Assembly: GCA_017399445.1 (NCBI GenBank)
Contig: JAFQCM010000128.1
Location: forward strand, 1-32,654
Source: Lachnospiraceae bacterium
Lineage (GTDB): Bacteria; Bacillota; Clostridia; Lachnospirales; Lachnospiraceae
Reading direction: 5' to 3'
Length of the DNA: 32,654 nucleotides
Positions 7,503-14,988 of this stretch are shown one piece after another. The position numbers were made by a program, and so were the translations under genes. Under the pieces are notes generated by a model. That model saw nothing but the letters and a program-made list of their open reading frames with translations. It did not search any database and was not told the DNA's origin. The stretch's first letter is position 1. Each line of letters opens with the position of its first letter.

Positions 7503-8289
7503 AAAAAGGCAGGAAGACCCGCCAAAAGGATTGGCACCATGGATTGCAACTTTTGGTGACTTGATGAATCTTTTGTTGTGTTTCTTCGTATTATTGTTTT
7601 CTATGTCAACCATTGATGCGGAAAAGTTTGAACAGCTGGCAGCTTCACTGGCAAGTAGTATGAGTATATTGCCTAATGGTGCGTCTGCCATAGGCGATGG
7701 TGTGCTTGTATCTAATGGGGTGAGTCAGTTAAATGAATTAGCTGAGTATGTTAATAACATGGGATATGAAGCAGAAGAACAGGAAGAAGATGAAGCAATT
7801 GAACAGGTTAAAAAAGAACAGCTTGCAGAAACTGAGAAAATTGCAGAACAGGTAGAAGAACTTACAGAGGCTAATAATATTGCGGATGAAGTGAATGTGG
7901 AGTTTAATGGACAATATGTAGCTTTAACTTTAAATGGTGCATTATTGTTTGATTCCGGTAGTGCCGAAGTAAAAGAAGAAGCAAAACCGATACTTGATAA
8001 AATAGCATTAATTTTAACCAAATACAAAGACCATACCATTGAAATTGAAGGTCATACAGATAATGTTCCAATACATACAGCGAAGTTTCAAAATAATAAT
8101 GAATTGTCTAGTTTCAGAGCATTATCCGTATTTAATTATTTATTAGAAGTATCAGAATTAGATCCTGCTACCTTGAAACATTCAGGACGTGGGGAATACA
8201 TTCCTGTTGCAGATAATACAACTGCGGAAGGAAGAATGAGAAATCGACGAGTAGAAATTAAAATTTATAGCAGTGTGCTTGACGAATAA
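7495..8289 (+). CDS. motB: Flagellar motor stator protein MotB
   Basis: 264 residues from ATG 7495, chosen over the GTG at 7480 because GGAGGTGAG lies just before it; it overlaps the motA end. PWIATFGDLMNLLLCFF (15-31) is the single membrane segment with the conserved ion-binding aspartate, Asp22. A periplasmic coiled linker (about 85-125) precedes the C-terminal OmpA-like peptidoglycan-binding domain, with LLFDSGSAEVKEEAKPIL, EIEGHTDNVPIH and RNRRVEIKI. MotB anchors the stator to the wall and forms the ion path with MotA. The acidic linker (EEQEEDEAIEQ) is the least conserved part. Confidence 0.95.
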   Translation: MAKKRQEDPPKGLAPWIATFGDLMNLLLCFFVLLFSMSTIDAEKFEQLAASLASSMSILPNGASAIGDGVLVSNGVSQLNELAEYVNNMGYEAEEQEEDEAIEQVKKEQLAETEKIAEQVEELTEANNIADEVNVEFNGQYVALTLNGALLFDSGSAEVKEEAKPILDKIALILTKYKDHTIEIEGHTDNVPIHTAKFQNNNELSSFRALSVFNYLLEVSELDPATLKHSGRGEYIPVADNTTAEGRMRNRRVEIKIYSSVLDE

Positions 8290-8304
8290 AGGGGAGAATG
8301 ACCT

Positions 8305-8820
8305 ATGAAGAAAAATTTATTAAGTATTTTAATTTTAGCATTAGTGCTTGTGAATCTGGTTTTGAATATTGTTATAATATTTGGTGTCCTTCCAGCAGCA
8401 AATAAGACAAATAAAATGGTAACACAGATTTGCAGTATTCTGGATATTGAACTTGCAGCAGATGAGGAAAAAAGTGGGAAAGTATCTATGGATAAGTTAG
8501 CGGTATATGAACTTTCAGAAGGTGCAACCATGACAATGAACTTGAAAGTAGGAGAAGATGGAAAAACACATGTTCTCGTAACTTCAGTAAGCATATCTAT
8601 GAATACAGAAAGTGAAGGGTATAAAACATATGGAGAAACAATTTCTGAAAAAGAAAGTATTATAAAAGGTGAAATTAATAATGTTGTATCAAGTCATACT
8701 GTGGAAGAATATCAGGTGGATGCAGCAGGAATACGAGAAGAAATTGTGAAGAATCTTCAGGAAATGTTTGACTCTGATTTTATTGTTGATGTAACATTTA
8801 GTGATGTAATCTACCAATAA
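8305..8820 (+). CDS. fliL: Flagellar basal body-associated protein FliL
   Basis: 171 residues. One N-terminal membrane segment (about 5-30, LLSILILALVLVNLVLNIVI) is followed by an extracytoplasmic domain of FliL type, ending with IREEIVKNLQEMFDSDFIVDVTFSDVIYQ, the usual FliL-like C-terminal helix and strand. In the family FliL rings the stator units and influences torque and stator recruitment. It lies between motB and fliM, and AAAGGGGAGAATGACCT provides the ribosome site. FliL diverges fast, so the call combines topology, the C-terminal motif and synteny. Confidence 0.88.
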   Translation: MKKNLLSILILALVLVNLVLNIVIIFGVLPAANKTNKMVTQICSILDIELAADEEKSGKVSMDKLAVYELSEGATMTMNLKVGEDGKTHVLVTSVSISMNTESEGYKTYGETISEKESIIKGEINNVVSSHTVEEYQVDAAGIREEIVKNLQEMFDSDFIVDVTFSDVIYQ

Positions 8821-8860
8821 TTCGCAAAAGCTTAAGACTAGTCACGGAGGTGGTGAATAC

Positions 8861-9841
8861 ATGAGCGATATATTGTCTCAGGAAGAAATAGATAATCTAA
8901 TGAAAGCACTGAGCAGTGGCGAGTTAGATGTAGATGAGATGAAGGATAATAAGGAAAAGCAGGTAAAAGATTATGATTTTGCGAGACCTGCCAAGTTTTC
9001 AAAAGAGCACCTTAGAACCCTTGAGATTATTTTTGAACATTATGGAAGGTTGTTAGCCACCAATCTTCCAGTGTATTTAAGAAAAAATGTTCAGGTAGAG
9101 GTAATGAATTCAGAAGCCTTGACTTATTCTGAATTTTCTAATGCATTATCAAATCCAGTGGTACTTGGTATTACAAATTTTACACCATTACCTGGAAATA
9201 TTGTATTAGAATTAGCTCCAAATCTTGCTTTTGCAATGATTGACAGAATGTTAGGGGGGCAAGGGGCACCGTTAGATAAGCCTAGAGAATTTTCTGAAAT
9301 AGAGTTGGCTATTATGGAGCGTATATTTAACAGTTGTGTAGAATTGTTAAGAGTTCCATGGGAAAATGTAGTTGAAATTTCACCTCGGCTGGAAAGGATT
9401 GAAACCAATTCACAGTTTGCACAAATTATTTCACCAAGTGAAATGATTGCTTTGGTTACTTTAAGTATTACCATAGGTGATGTGGATGGACTTATGAATA
9501 TTTGTCTTCCATATGTGTGCTTAGAGGATGTTATAGATAAATTAAATACCAAGTACTGGTTCTCAACAATGCAGGATAAAGAAGATGGCACTTATGAGGA
9601 AGCAATTGAAATGCTTATTTCAAAAGCCAATATTCCTATTAGAGCTTTGCTTGGAAAAAGTACAATTTCCGTTAATGATTTTGCAAATATACAAATTGGT
9701 GATGTGATTCGTTTGGACACAAAGGTAGAAGACGAGTTAAATATATATGTAGGTAATATTAGAAAATTTACTGCATTGCCAGGTTCTACAGGGGATAAAT
9801 ATGCCGTTAGAATTACATCAGTAATAAGAGAGGAGCAGTGA
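8861..9841 (+). CDS. fliM: Flagellar motor switch protein FliM
   Basis: 326 residues, typical length. The extreme N terminus MSDILSQEEIDNLMKAL is the CheY-P-binding peptide (SQ.EID.L). The middle CheC-like domain has the FliM signature YDFARPAKFSKEHLRTLE, and the C-terminal SpoA domain begins at about 250 and includes IQIGDVIRLDT. FliM builds the C-ring with FliG and FliY/FliN and reverses rotation when CheY-P binds. A strong CACGGAGGTGGTG site precedes the ATG. It is five bases from fliY, which carries the same N-terminal peptide. Confidence 0.96.
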   Translation: MSDILSQEEIDNLMKALSSGELDVDEMKDNKEKQVKDYDFARPAKFSKEHLRTLEIIFEHYGRLLATNLPVYLRKNVQVEVMNSEALTYSEFSNALSNPVVLGITNFTPLPGNIVLELAPNLAFAMIDRMLGGQGAPLDKPREFSEIELAIMERIFNSCVELLRVPWENVVEISPRLERIETNSQFAQIISPSEMIALVTLSITIGDVDGLMNICLPYVCLEDVIDKLNTKYWFSTMQDKEDGTYEEAIEMLISKANIPIRALLGKSTISVNDFANIQIGDVIRLDTKVEDELNIYVGNIRKFTALPGSTGDKYAVRITSVIREEQ

Positions 9842-9845
9842 GTTT

Positions 9846-11045
9846 ATGGAGGGAATGTTATCGCAGGAAGAAATTAATGCCTTACTTAATGGTGGTGCGG
9901 ATAACACAGACTCTGGAAATAACGAGTCATTAGATGATTTGTTAACAGAGGAAGAAAAAGATGCCGTTGGAGAAATAGCCAATATTAGTATGGGTACGGC
10001 AGCTACTACATTGTATTCTCTGGTAAATAACAGAGTTACGATTACAACCCCTACTGTATCATGTACAAACTGGGAAGAAGTAGCAAAAGAGTACGACAGA
10101 CCTTGTGTATTCATTCAAATTTCATACAAAGAAGGTTTGGATGGAAAAAATATCCTGGTGTTGAAAGAACATGATGTTAAGGTAATTACAGACTTAATGA
10201 TGGGTGGAGATGGTACTAATACTGATGGAGAACTAGGTGAATTACATTTAAGTGCCATTAGTGAAGCCATGAACCAAATGATGGGATCTTCAGCTACATC
10301 ATTGTCTAATATGTTGGGTATGATGATTGATATCAGTCCGCCAATTGCAAGTCTGGTTGATTTAAATGACAATTTTAGCGAAGAAGGAATGGCTGGTTTT
10401 TTGAGTGGAACATTTGCAAAAGTAGCATTTAAAATGGAGATTGGAGATTTAGTTGATAGTATGATTATGCAGCTATATCCAATGGATTTTGCAAAAACTT
10501 TGTATGAAAAATTCATATCTGGTTCCTTAGGTTCACCAGAACCAGCAAGTGCACCGGCAGAAGAACCAAAATCGCAGCTGAATTTGGAAAAAGAGCCTAT
10601 GCCACAGGAGCAGCCTATGCAGCAAAACATGGGGATGGATATGAATATGGGAATGGCCATGCCAAACATGGGAATGGCCATGCCAAATATGGGAATGCCA
10701 ATGCCAAACATGGGAATGGCCATGCCGAATATGGGAATGCCGATGCAGAATATTAATGTACAGCCGGCTCAATTCCAGCCATTTGCCAATAATATTGGTA
10801 TGCTGAACCAACAAGAAAATATTGACTTGATTATGGACGTTCCATTAGAGGTTACTGTTGAATTAGGACGAACATCAAAATCAATACATGATATTCTGGA
10901 ATTTGCACCAGGTACCATTATCGAATTAAACAAAATCGCAGGGGAACCTATTGATGTACTTGTAAATGGAAAGTATGTGGCAAAGGGCGAAGTTGTTGTG
11001 ATTGAGGAAAGCTTTGGTATCAGAATTACAGAAATCATTCACTAG
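9846..11045 (+). CDS. fliY: Flagellar motor switch phosphatase FliY
   Basis: 399 residues. Residues 1-17 (MEGMLSQEEINALLNGG) are a FliM-like CheY-P-binding peptide. Residues about 35-225 are a CheC-type phosphatase domain with two complete active sites of the form D/S-x3-E-x2-N-x22-P: DAVGEIAN ending at the TTP proline, and SAISEAMN ending at ISPP. A linker with five Met-rich seven-residue repeats (268-302) follows, then a C-terminal SpoA/FliN domain (about 325-399). FliY is the C-ring component that replaces FliN in many Firmicutes and removes phosphate from CheY-P at the switch. The Met-rich linker is unusual. AGGAG at 9832-9836 supports ATG 9846. Confidence 0.96.
   Translation: MEGMLSQEEINALLNGGADNTDSGNNESLDDLLTEEEKDAVGEIANISMGTAATTLYSLVNNRVTITTPTVSCTNWEEVAKEYDRPCVFIQISYKEGLDGKNILVLKEHDVKVITDLMMGGDGTNTDGELGELHLSAISEAMNQMMGSSATSLSNMLGMMIDISPPIASLVDLNDNFSEEGMAGFLSGTFAKVAFKMEIGDLVDSMIMQLYPMDFAKTLYEKFISGSLGSPEPASAPAEEPKSQLNLEKEPMPQEQPMQQNMGMDMNMGMAMPNMGMAMPNMGMPMPNMGMAMPNMGMPMQNINVQPAQFQPFANNIGMLNQQENIDLIMDVPLEVTVELGRTSKSIHDILEFAPGTIIELNKIAGEPIDVLVNGKYVAKGEVVVIEESFGIRITEIIH
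10647..10751 (+). repeat. Five tandem 21-bp repeats in fliY
   Basis: Five consecutive 21-base units, starting at 10647, 10668, 10689, 10710 and 10731, encode MGMAMPN, MGMAMPN, MGMPMPN, MGMAMPN and MGMPMQN. They are nearly identical at DNA level, with third-position and Ala/Pro changes. The tract lies in the linker between the CheC-like and SpoA domains and could change length by slippage without breaking the frame. Confidence 0.95.
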
Positions 11046-11083
11046 AATACAATAATAGAAAAAAATAATAGGAGTGAAAACGT

Positions 11084-11446
11084 ATGGCTAAGAATATTTT
11101 AATTTGTGATGATGCAGCATTTATGAGAATGATGATTAAAGACATTCTATCCAAAAATGGTTACAATGTTGTAGGAGAAGCTGAAAATGGAGCAAAAGCG
11201 GTTGAAAAGTATAATGAGTTGAAACCAGATTTAGTTTTAATGGATATTACCATGCCGGAAATGGATGGTATTCAGGCATTAAAAAAGATTAAAGAAGGAG
11301 ATGCCGGTGCCATGGTTATTATGTGTTCCGCAATGGGGCAGCAGGCGATGGTTATTGAATCTATTCAGTCAGGAGCGAAAGACTTTATTGTTAAACCGTT
11401 CCAGGCAGACCGAGTGTTAGAAGCGGTAAAGAAGGTTATTGGATAA
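11084..11446 (+). CDS. cheY: Chemotaxis response regulator CheY
   Basis: 120 residues, a stand-alone receiver domain. Acidic pocket Asp9-Asp10, phospho-acceptor Asp54 (VLMDITMPEMDG), switch Ser82 (IMCSAMGQQ) and Lys104 (FIVKPF) are all present. CheA phosphorylates it; CheY-P then binds the FliM/FliY N-terminal peptides to change rotation, and FliY and CheC dephosphorylate it. The AATAGGAGTGAAAACGT ribosome site is good. It sits between fliY and fliO, as in Bacillus fla/che operons, and its stop codon abuts the fliO start. Confidence 0.96.
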   Translation: MAKNILICDDAAFMRMMIKDILSKNGYNVVGEAENGAKAVEKYNELKPDLVLMDITMPEMDGIQALKKIKEGDAGAMVIMCSAMGQQAMVIESIQSGAKDFIVKPFQADRVLEAVKKVIG

Positions 11447-11824
11447 ATGAATGTGTTAATGACAAGCTACTCAAGATTGAGTAGCTTTGCACAGTTAATC
11501 GCATTGTTAATTATATTTGTTTTTGTATTGGCTCTTACTTTTTATGCTACCAGATGGATGGCAAAATTGCAAAAGAGCCAATATAAAAATTCGAATATAA
11601 ATGTGATTGAAACCTTTCGTCTGAGCAACACGAAATATATTCAGATTATTAAGCTGGGAGAAAAGTATATAGCCATTGCTATTTGCAAAGATACTGTTAC
11701 TGTTTTAACAGAACTAGAAGAAAACCAGCTTGAACTAATGAAAAATACCGAAGAAATGAATGTTGGATTTCAGGAAATATTGAAAAAGGTAAAAAACATG
11801 AAAGAAGTAAATAAGAAGAAGTAA
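11447..11824 (+). CDS. fliO: Flagellar biosynthetic protein FliO (FliZ-type)
   Basis: 125 residues. One membrane segment at about 14-38 (AQLIALLIIFVFVLALTFYA) is followed by a basic stretch and the FliO-like cytoplasmic beta domain (NVIETFRLSNTKYIQIIKLG, KYIAIAICKDTVTVLTELEE). FliO helps assemble the FliP core of the export gate. The start is uncertain: ATG 11447 directly follows the cheY stop and has no strong ribosome site; ATG 11459 is an alternative, four codons in. A perfect inverted repeat covers the codons just after either start, so translation probably depends on ribosomes arriving from cheY. Confidence 0.88.
   Translation: MNVLMTSYSRLSSFAQLIALLIIFVFVLALTFYATRWMAKLQKSQYKNSNINVIETFRLSNTKYIQIIKLGEKYIAIAICKDTVTVLTELEENQLELMKNTEEMNVGFQEILKKVKNMKEVNKKK
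11464..11487 (+). promoter_or_regulatory. Perfect 11-bp inverted repeat at the fliO start
   Basis: AAGCTACTCAA (11464-11474) is followed after GA by its exact reverse complement TTGAGTAGCTT (11477-11487). As RNA this gives a 10-bp stem with a four-base loop, 17 bases into fliO. There is no U-run after it. It may restrain fliO translation or end or stabilise a cheY transcript; both are inference. Confidence 0.6.
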
Positions 11825-11837
11825 GCGGGTAGAGAAA

Positions 11838-12734
11838 ATGAGAATGAAGTTATTAAGAAAGAAGTCAGTAATCCGTTTACTGGTTTTTCTATGTATTATA
11901 GCAGGAGTTGCCTGGAATGCGGATGTGGTATCAATAAAAGCTGCTTCTGCAGGAACTACTGAAAGTACCACTGCAACAAGAAGTGACACAGCAGAAAATA
12001 CCACTACAACAGAAAGCAGAACAGCAACTGGTGAAAACAATTCGAATCAAAGTACAGGATTGACAGTTTCGTTCAATAACGGAAATGGAGAGTTTTCTAG
12101 TAATATACAGATTTTGTTGGTACTTACATTGATTGCAATTGCACCAACACTGCTTATTATGCTCACATCTTTTACAAGGATTATTATTGTATTGCACTTC
12201 ACCAGGGCAGCATTAAATACCCAGACAGCACCACCGAATCAAGTGTTGATTGGATTGGCAGTATTTCTTACAATATTTATTATGAGTCCTATATTTAATC
12301 AAATTAATGTAGATGCAGTACAACCGTTTAATAATGGTGAAATTACTCAGGAGCAAGCTATTGAAGCTGGGATGAAGCCACTGAGAGAGTTTATGTATGG
12401 TCAGACAAAACGAAAAGATGTACAGCTTTTTATGGATATATCAGGAGAGATTGATAAGATTGAAGAACCAAATGAAATAACAGAAGAAGACATTCCTACA
12501 TATGTGCTGATACCAAGCTTTATTATTAGCGAACTTAGAACAGCATTTATTATAGGATTTTTAATTTACATACCATTTATTATTATTGATATGGTTGTGG
12601 CTTCTGTTCTTATGTCTATGGGTATGATGATGCTTCCACCGACCACAATTTCCATGCCGTTTAAAATATTATTATTTGTACTAGCCGATGGATGGAATTT
12701 GGTAATTGGTAGTCTTGTGAAAACGTTTTATTAG
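11838..12734 (+). CDS. fliP: Flagellar export gate protein FliP
   Basis: 298 residues. An N-terminal signal peptide (basic RMKLLRKK, hydrophobic core 11-26, likely cleavage near 36-38) is followed by a Thr/Ser/Glu/Asn-rich stretch (about 39-75). The FliP core then runs LLVLTLIAIAPTLLIMLTSF, the RAALNTQTAPPNQVLIGLAVFLT motif region, YVLIPSFIISELRTAF and the C-terminal VLADGWNLVIGSLVKTFY. FliP forms the pentameric core of the export gate with FliQ and FliR. About 245-255 residues is usual; the excess is the low-complexity linker after the signal peptide, an uncommon feature. The ribosome site (GCGGGTAGAGAAA) is weak. Confidence 0.95.
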   Translation: MRMKLLRKKSVIRLLVFLCIIAGVAWNADVVSIKAASAGTTESTTATRSDTAENTTTTESRTATGENNSNQSTGLTVSFNNGNGEFSSNIQILLVLTLIAIAPTLLIMLTSFTRIIIVLHFTRAALNTQTAPPNQVLIGLAVFLTIFIMSPIFNQINVDAVQPFNNGEITQEQAIEAGMKPLREFMYGQTKRKDVQLFMDISGEIDKIEEPNEITEEDIPTYVLIPSFIISELRTAFIIGFLIYIPFIIIDMVVASVLMSMGMMMLPPTTISMPFKILLFVLADGWNLVIGSLVKTFY

Positions 12735-12754
12735 CAGTAGAAGGAGTTTGAAAA

Positions 12755-13024
12755 ATGACAGTAGATGTAGTTGTAGATATTGCAAAAGATACACTTTGGA
12801 ATATTATTCTTACCTCAGCTCCGGTATTGCTTATTTCTTTGGTGGTGGGTCTGATTATTAGTGTTTTTCAGACCGCTACTTCAATACAGGAACAGACATT
12901 GACATTTGTACCAAAGATTTTAGCTATATTTCTAGCGCTTATGCTGTTAGGAGAATGGATGTTAAATAATATGTCTGGTTTTATGGTAGAACTTTGGTCA
13001 GATTTTAGTGTATATATAGGTTAA
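12755..13024 (+). CDS. fliQ: Flagellar export gate protein FliQ
   Basis: 89 residues, the normal FliQ size. Two membrane hairpin helices, at about 16-40 (IILTSAPVLLISLVVGLIIS) and 50-70, flank the signature FQTATSIQEQTLTFVPKILA. Four FliQ copies wrap the FliP-FliR core in the export gate. AGAAGGAGTTTGAAAA precedes the ATG. It lies between fliP (20 bases upstream) and fliR (four bases downstream). Confidence 0.96.
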   Translation: MTVDVVVDIAKDTLWNIILTSAPVLLISLVVGLIISVFQTATSIQEQTLTFVPKILAIFLALMLLGEWMLNNMSGFMVELWSDFSVYIG

Positions 13025-13028
13025 ACAG

Positions 13029-13808
13029 ATGATTAATTTTAATTTTACATTACAGGATTTAGAGTATTTCATTCTGATTCTTGTAAGGATATCAACATTT
13101 ATAGCTGTTGCCCCTTACTTTTCTATGAGTCAGGTTCCGAGAAAAGTAAAATCAGGATTATCTTTGGCGGTATCAGTAATGCTATGGTTTGTGATACCAA
13201 GAGAATCATTAGAATATGCAACGGTGATTGATTATGCAATAATAGTAATTAAAGAGGCAATCGTGGGACTTCTCATCGGCTTTTCGGCTAGCATATGTAA
13301 TTATATTATATTGTTTGCTGGAAGAATTATTGATATGGATATGGGTTTTGCTATGGTAAATATATTTGACCCGGTAACTAAAGACCAAGTGAGTGTTTCA
13401 GGTAATTTATATAATTATTTGATTATGCTTTGTCTTTTGTGTAGTGGGATGCATACTTATATTTTACAGGCGTTGATTGATTCTTATGAATTGGTACCGG
13501 TAAATAAGGCAGTTTTTAATGTAAATGGTTTATACCATGGAATGCTGGAGTTCTTAAGTGATTATGTGGTGATAGGCTTCAGAATCTGTCTCCCTATTTT
13601 TATGGCACTTATGATATTAAATGTGGTATTGGGAGTTTTGGCAAAGGTTGCACCGCAGATGAATATGTTTGTAGTAGGTATGCAGTTGAAGATTCTTACA
13701 GGATTAATTGTTATGTTTTTAACAGTATATCTTTTGCCGGACATATCAAATTTTATATTTAATGAAACAAAGAAAATGTTGGTGACATTTATTGAAAACA
13801 TGTATTAA
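13029..13808 (+). CDS. fliR: Flagellar export gate protein FliR
   Basis: 259 residues with about six hydrophobic segments and the FliR pattern: ILILVRISTFIAVAPYFS at the N terminus, then VPRKVKSGLSLAVSVMLW, KEAIVGLLIGFSASICNYII and GRIIDMDMGFAMVNIFDP. A single FliR joins five FliP in the gate core. The start is four bases after the fliQ stop, with only a weak upstream site (TAGGTTAAACAG), so translational coupling is likely. The stop is ten bases before the favoured flhB ATG. Confidence 0.95.
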   Translation: MINFNFTLQDLEYFILILVRISTFIAVAPYFSMSQVPRKVKSGLSLAVSVMLWFVIPRESLEYATVIDYAIIVIKEAIVGLLIGFSASICNYIILFAGRIIDMDMGFAMVNIFDPVTKDQVSVSGNLYNYLIMLCLLCSGMHTYILQALIDSYELVPVNKAVFNVNGLYHGMLEFLSDYVVIGFRICLPIFMALMILNVVLGVLAKVAPQMNMFVVGMQLKILTGLIVMFLTVYLLPDISNFIFNETKKMLVTFIENMY

Positions 13809-13818
13809 AGATGAAAAT

Positions 13819-14943
13819 ATGTTGGAATTTAATAAAAATAACAAATTATGTCTTGAATTAAACCTACAGTTTTTTGCTGGTGGTGATGACAAAACAGAAC
13901 CTGCTACTCCAAAAAAATTGCAGGATGCAAGAAAGGAAGGTCAGGTTGCTAAGAGCCGTGAAATAGGAATGGGATTGTCCCTGTTAGGGCTTTTTTTGGT
14001 TTTAAAATTTTACATAGGAACCATGGGCGAAAAATTTATGGAAGATTTTCATCTTGTATATGAAAAAATACCAGAATTTGTGGGAACAGAAGGTACATAT
14101 GATGCGTCTGCTTTTTGTGGAATATTATTGGAATGTACCCTGGATATGGTAGTGATTGTGGCTCCTTTTTTTATTGTAGGATGCCTGATTGCTTTTGTTG
14201 CAGACGTAAGTCAGGTAAAATGGCTTGTTACCATGAAGCCATTACAACCTAAGTTTAATAAAATGGATCCGATTAAGGGGATGAAAAGAATTGTATCTCC
14301 CCAATCAATATTTGAGCTCTTGAAAGCTATCATGAAAGTGGGATTTATAACTTACCTTGCAATTGTAACAGTAAAGGATAAGTTAAGACTGATTTATTCT
14401 TTATATGATATCTCGTTGAATACAGCATTAGCAGCAATTGGTGATGTTGTAATTGATTTGGGTATTAAAGTCAGTATGTGGTATATGATTATTGCAGCAA
14501 TTGATTTTATTTATCAAAAATTCAAATTCCAAAAAGATATGAAAATGTCAAAGCAGGAAGTGAAAGATGAATATAAAAATGCAGAAGGTGATCCAAAAGT
14601 AAAATCCCAACAAAAACAACGTATGCGACAGGCATCACAGAGACGCATGATGCAGTCCATACCTACAGCAGATGTAGTTATTACAAACCCTACTCATTTT
14701 GCAGTTGCATTAAAATATGATGCGGACTCAGGAAAAGCACCTGTAGTTGTTGCAAAAGGAGAAGATTTTTTGGCTAAGAGAATAAAGGAAATTGCAAAAG
14801 AAAATAAAGTGGAAATTGTTGAAAACAAGCCGCTGGCAAGAATGCTTTACCACAATGTGGAAATAGGTGAAGAAATTCCACCGGAATTATATCAAGCAGT
14901 GGCAGAAGTGCTTGCTTTTGTATATGGACTTAAAAATAAATAA
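13819..14943 (+). CDS. flhB: Flagellar export switch protein FlhB
   Basis: 374 residues from ATG 13819. The frame is open back to a TTG at 13792 inside fliR, but the family N terminus (LNLQFFAGGDDKTEPATPKK) fits the later ATG. Four membrane segments lie at about 50-70, 105-130, 155-180 and 210-230. The cytoplasmic domain contains the self-cleavage motif NPTH at 290-293 (VITNPTHFAVALKY). FlhB cleaves itself between Asn and Pro, then switches from hook to filament export after a FliK signal. All key residues are present. Confidence 0.95.
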   Translation: MLEFNKNNKLCLELNLQFFAGGDDKTEPATPKKLQDARKEGQVAKSREIGMGLSLLGLFLVLKFYIGTMGEKFMEDFHLVYEKIPEFVGTEGTYDASAFCGILLECTLDMVVIVAPFFIVGCLIAFVADVSQVKWLVTMKPLQPKFNKMDPIKGMKRIVSPQSIFELLKAIMKVGFITYLAIVTVKDKLRLIYSLYDISLNTALAAIGDVVIDLGIKVSMWYMIIAAIDFIYQKFKFQKDMKMSKQEVKDEYKNAEGDPKVKSQQKQRMRQASQRRMMQSIPTADVVITNPTHFAVALKYDADSGKAPVVVAKGEDFLAKRIKEIAKENKVEIVENKPLARMLYHNVEIGEEIPPELYQAVAEVLAFVYGLKNK

Positions 14944-14988
14944 ATTGTTGAAGTATAAGAGAGGAAATGGAGGTATAGGAAGGTGAAA

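Noticed and set aside
10115..10723. Minus-strand ORF (202 codons) opposite fliY
   Set aside because: It mirrors the Met-rich repeat as repeated Gly/Ile/Met/Phe/Pro patterns and overlaps a well-supported plus-strand gene.
13792..13818. TTG start for flhB inside fliR
   Set aside because: The extra nine residues do not resemble FlhB N termini and ATG 13819 fits the family; kept only as an alternative.
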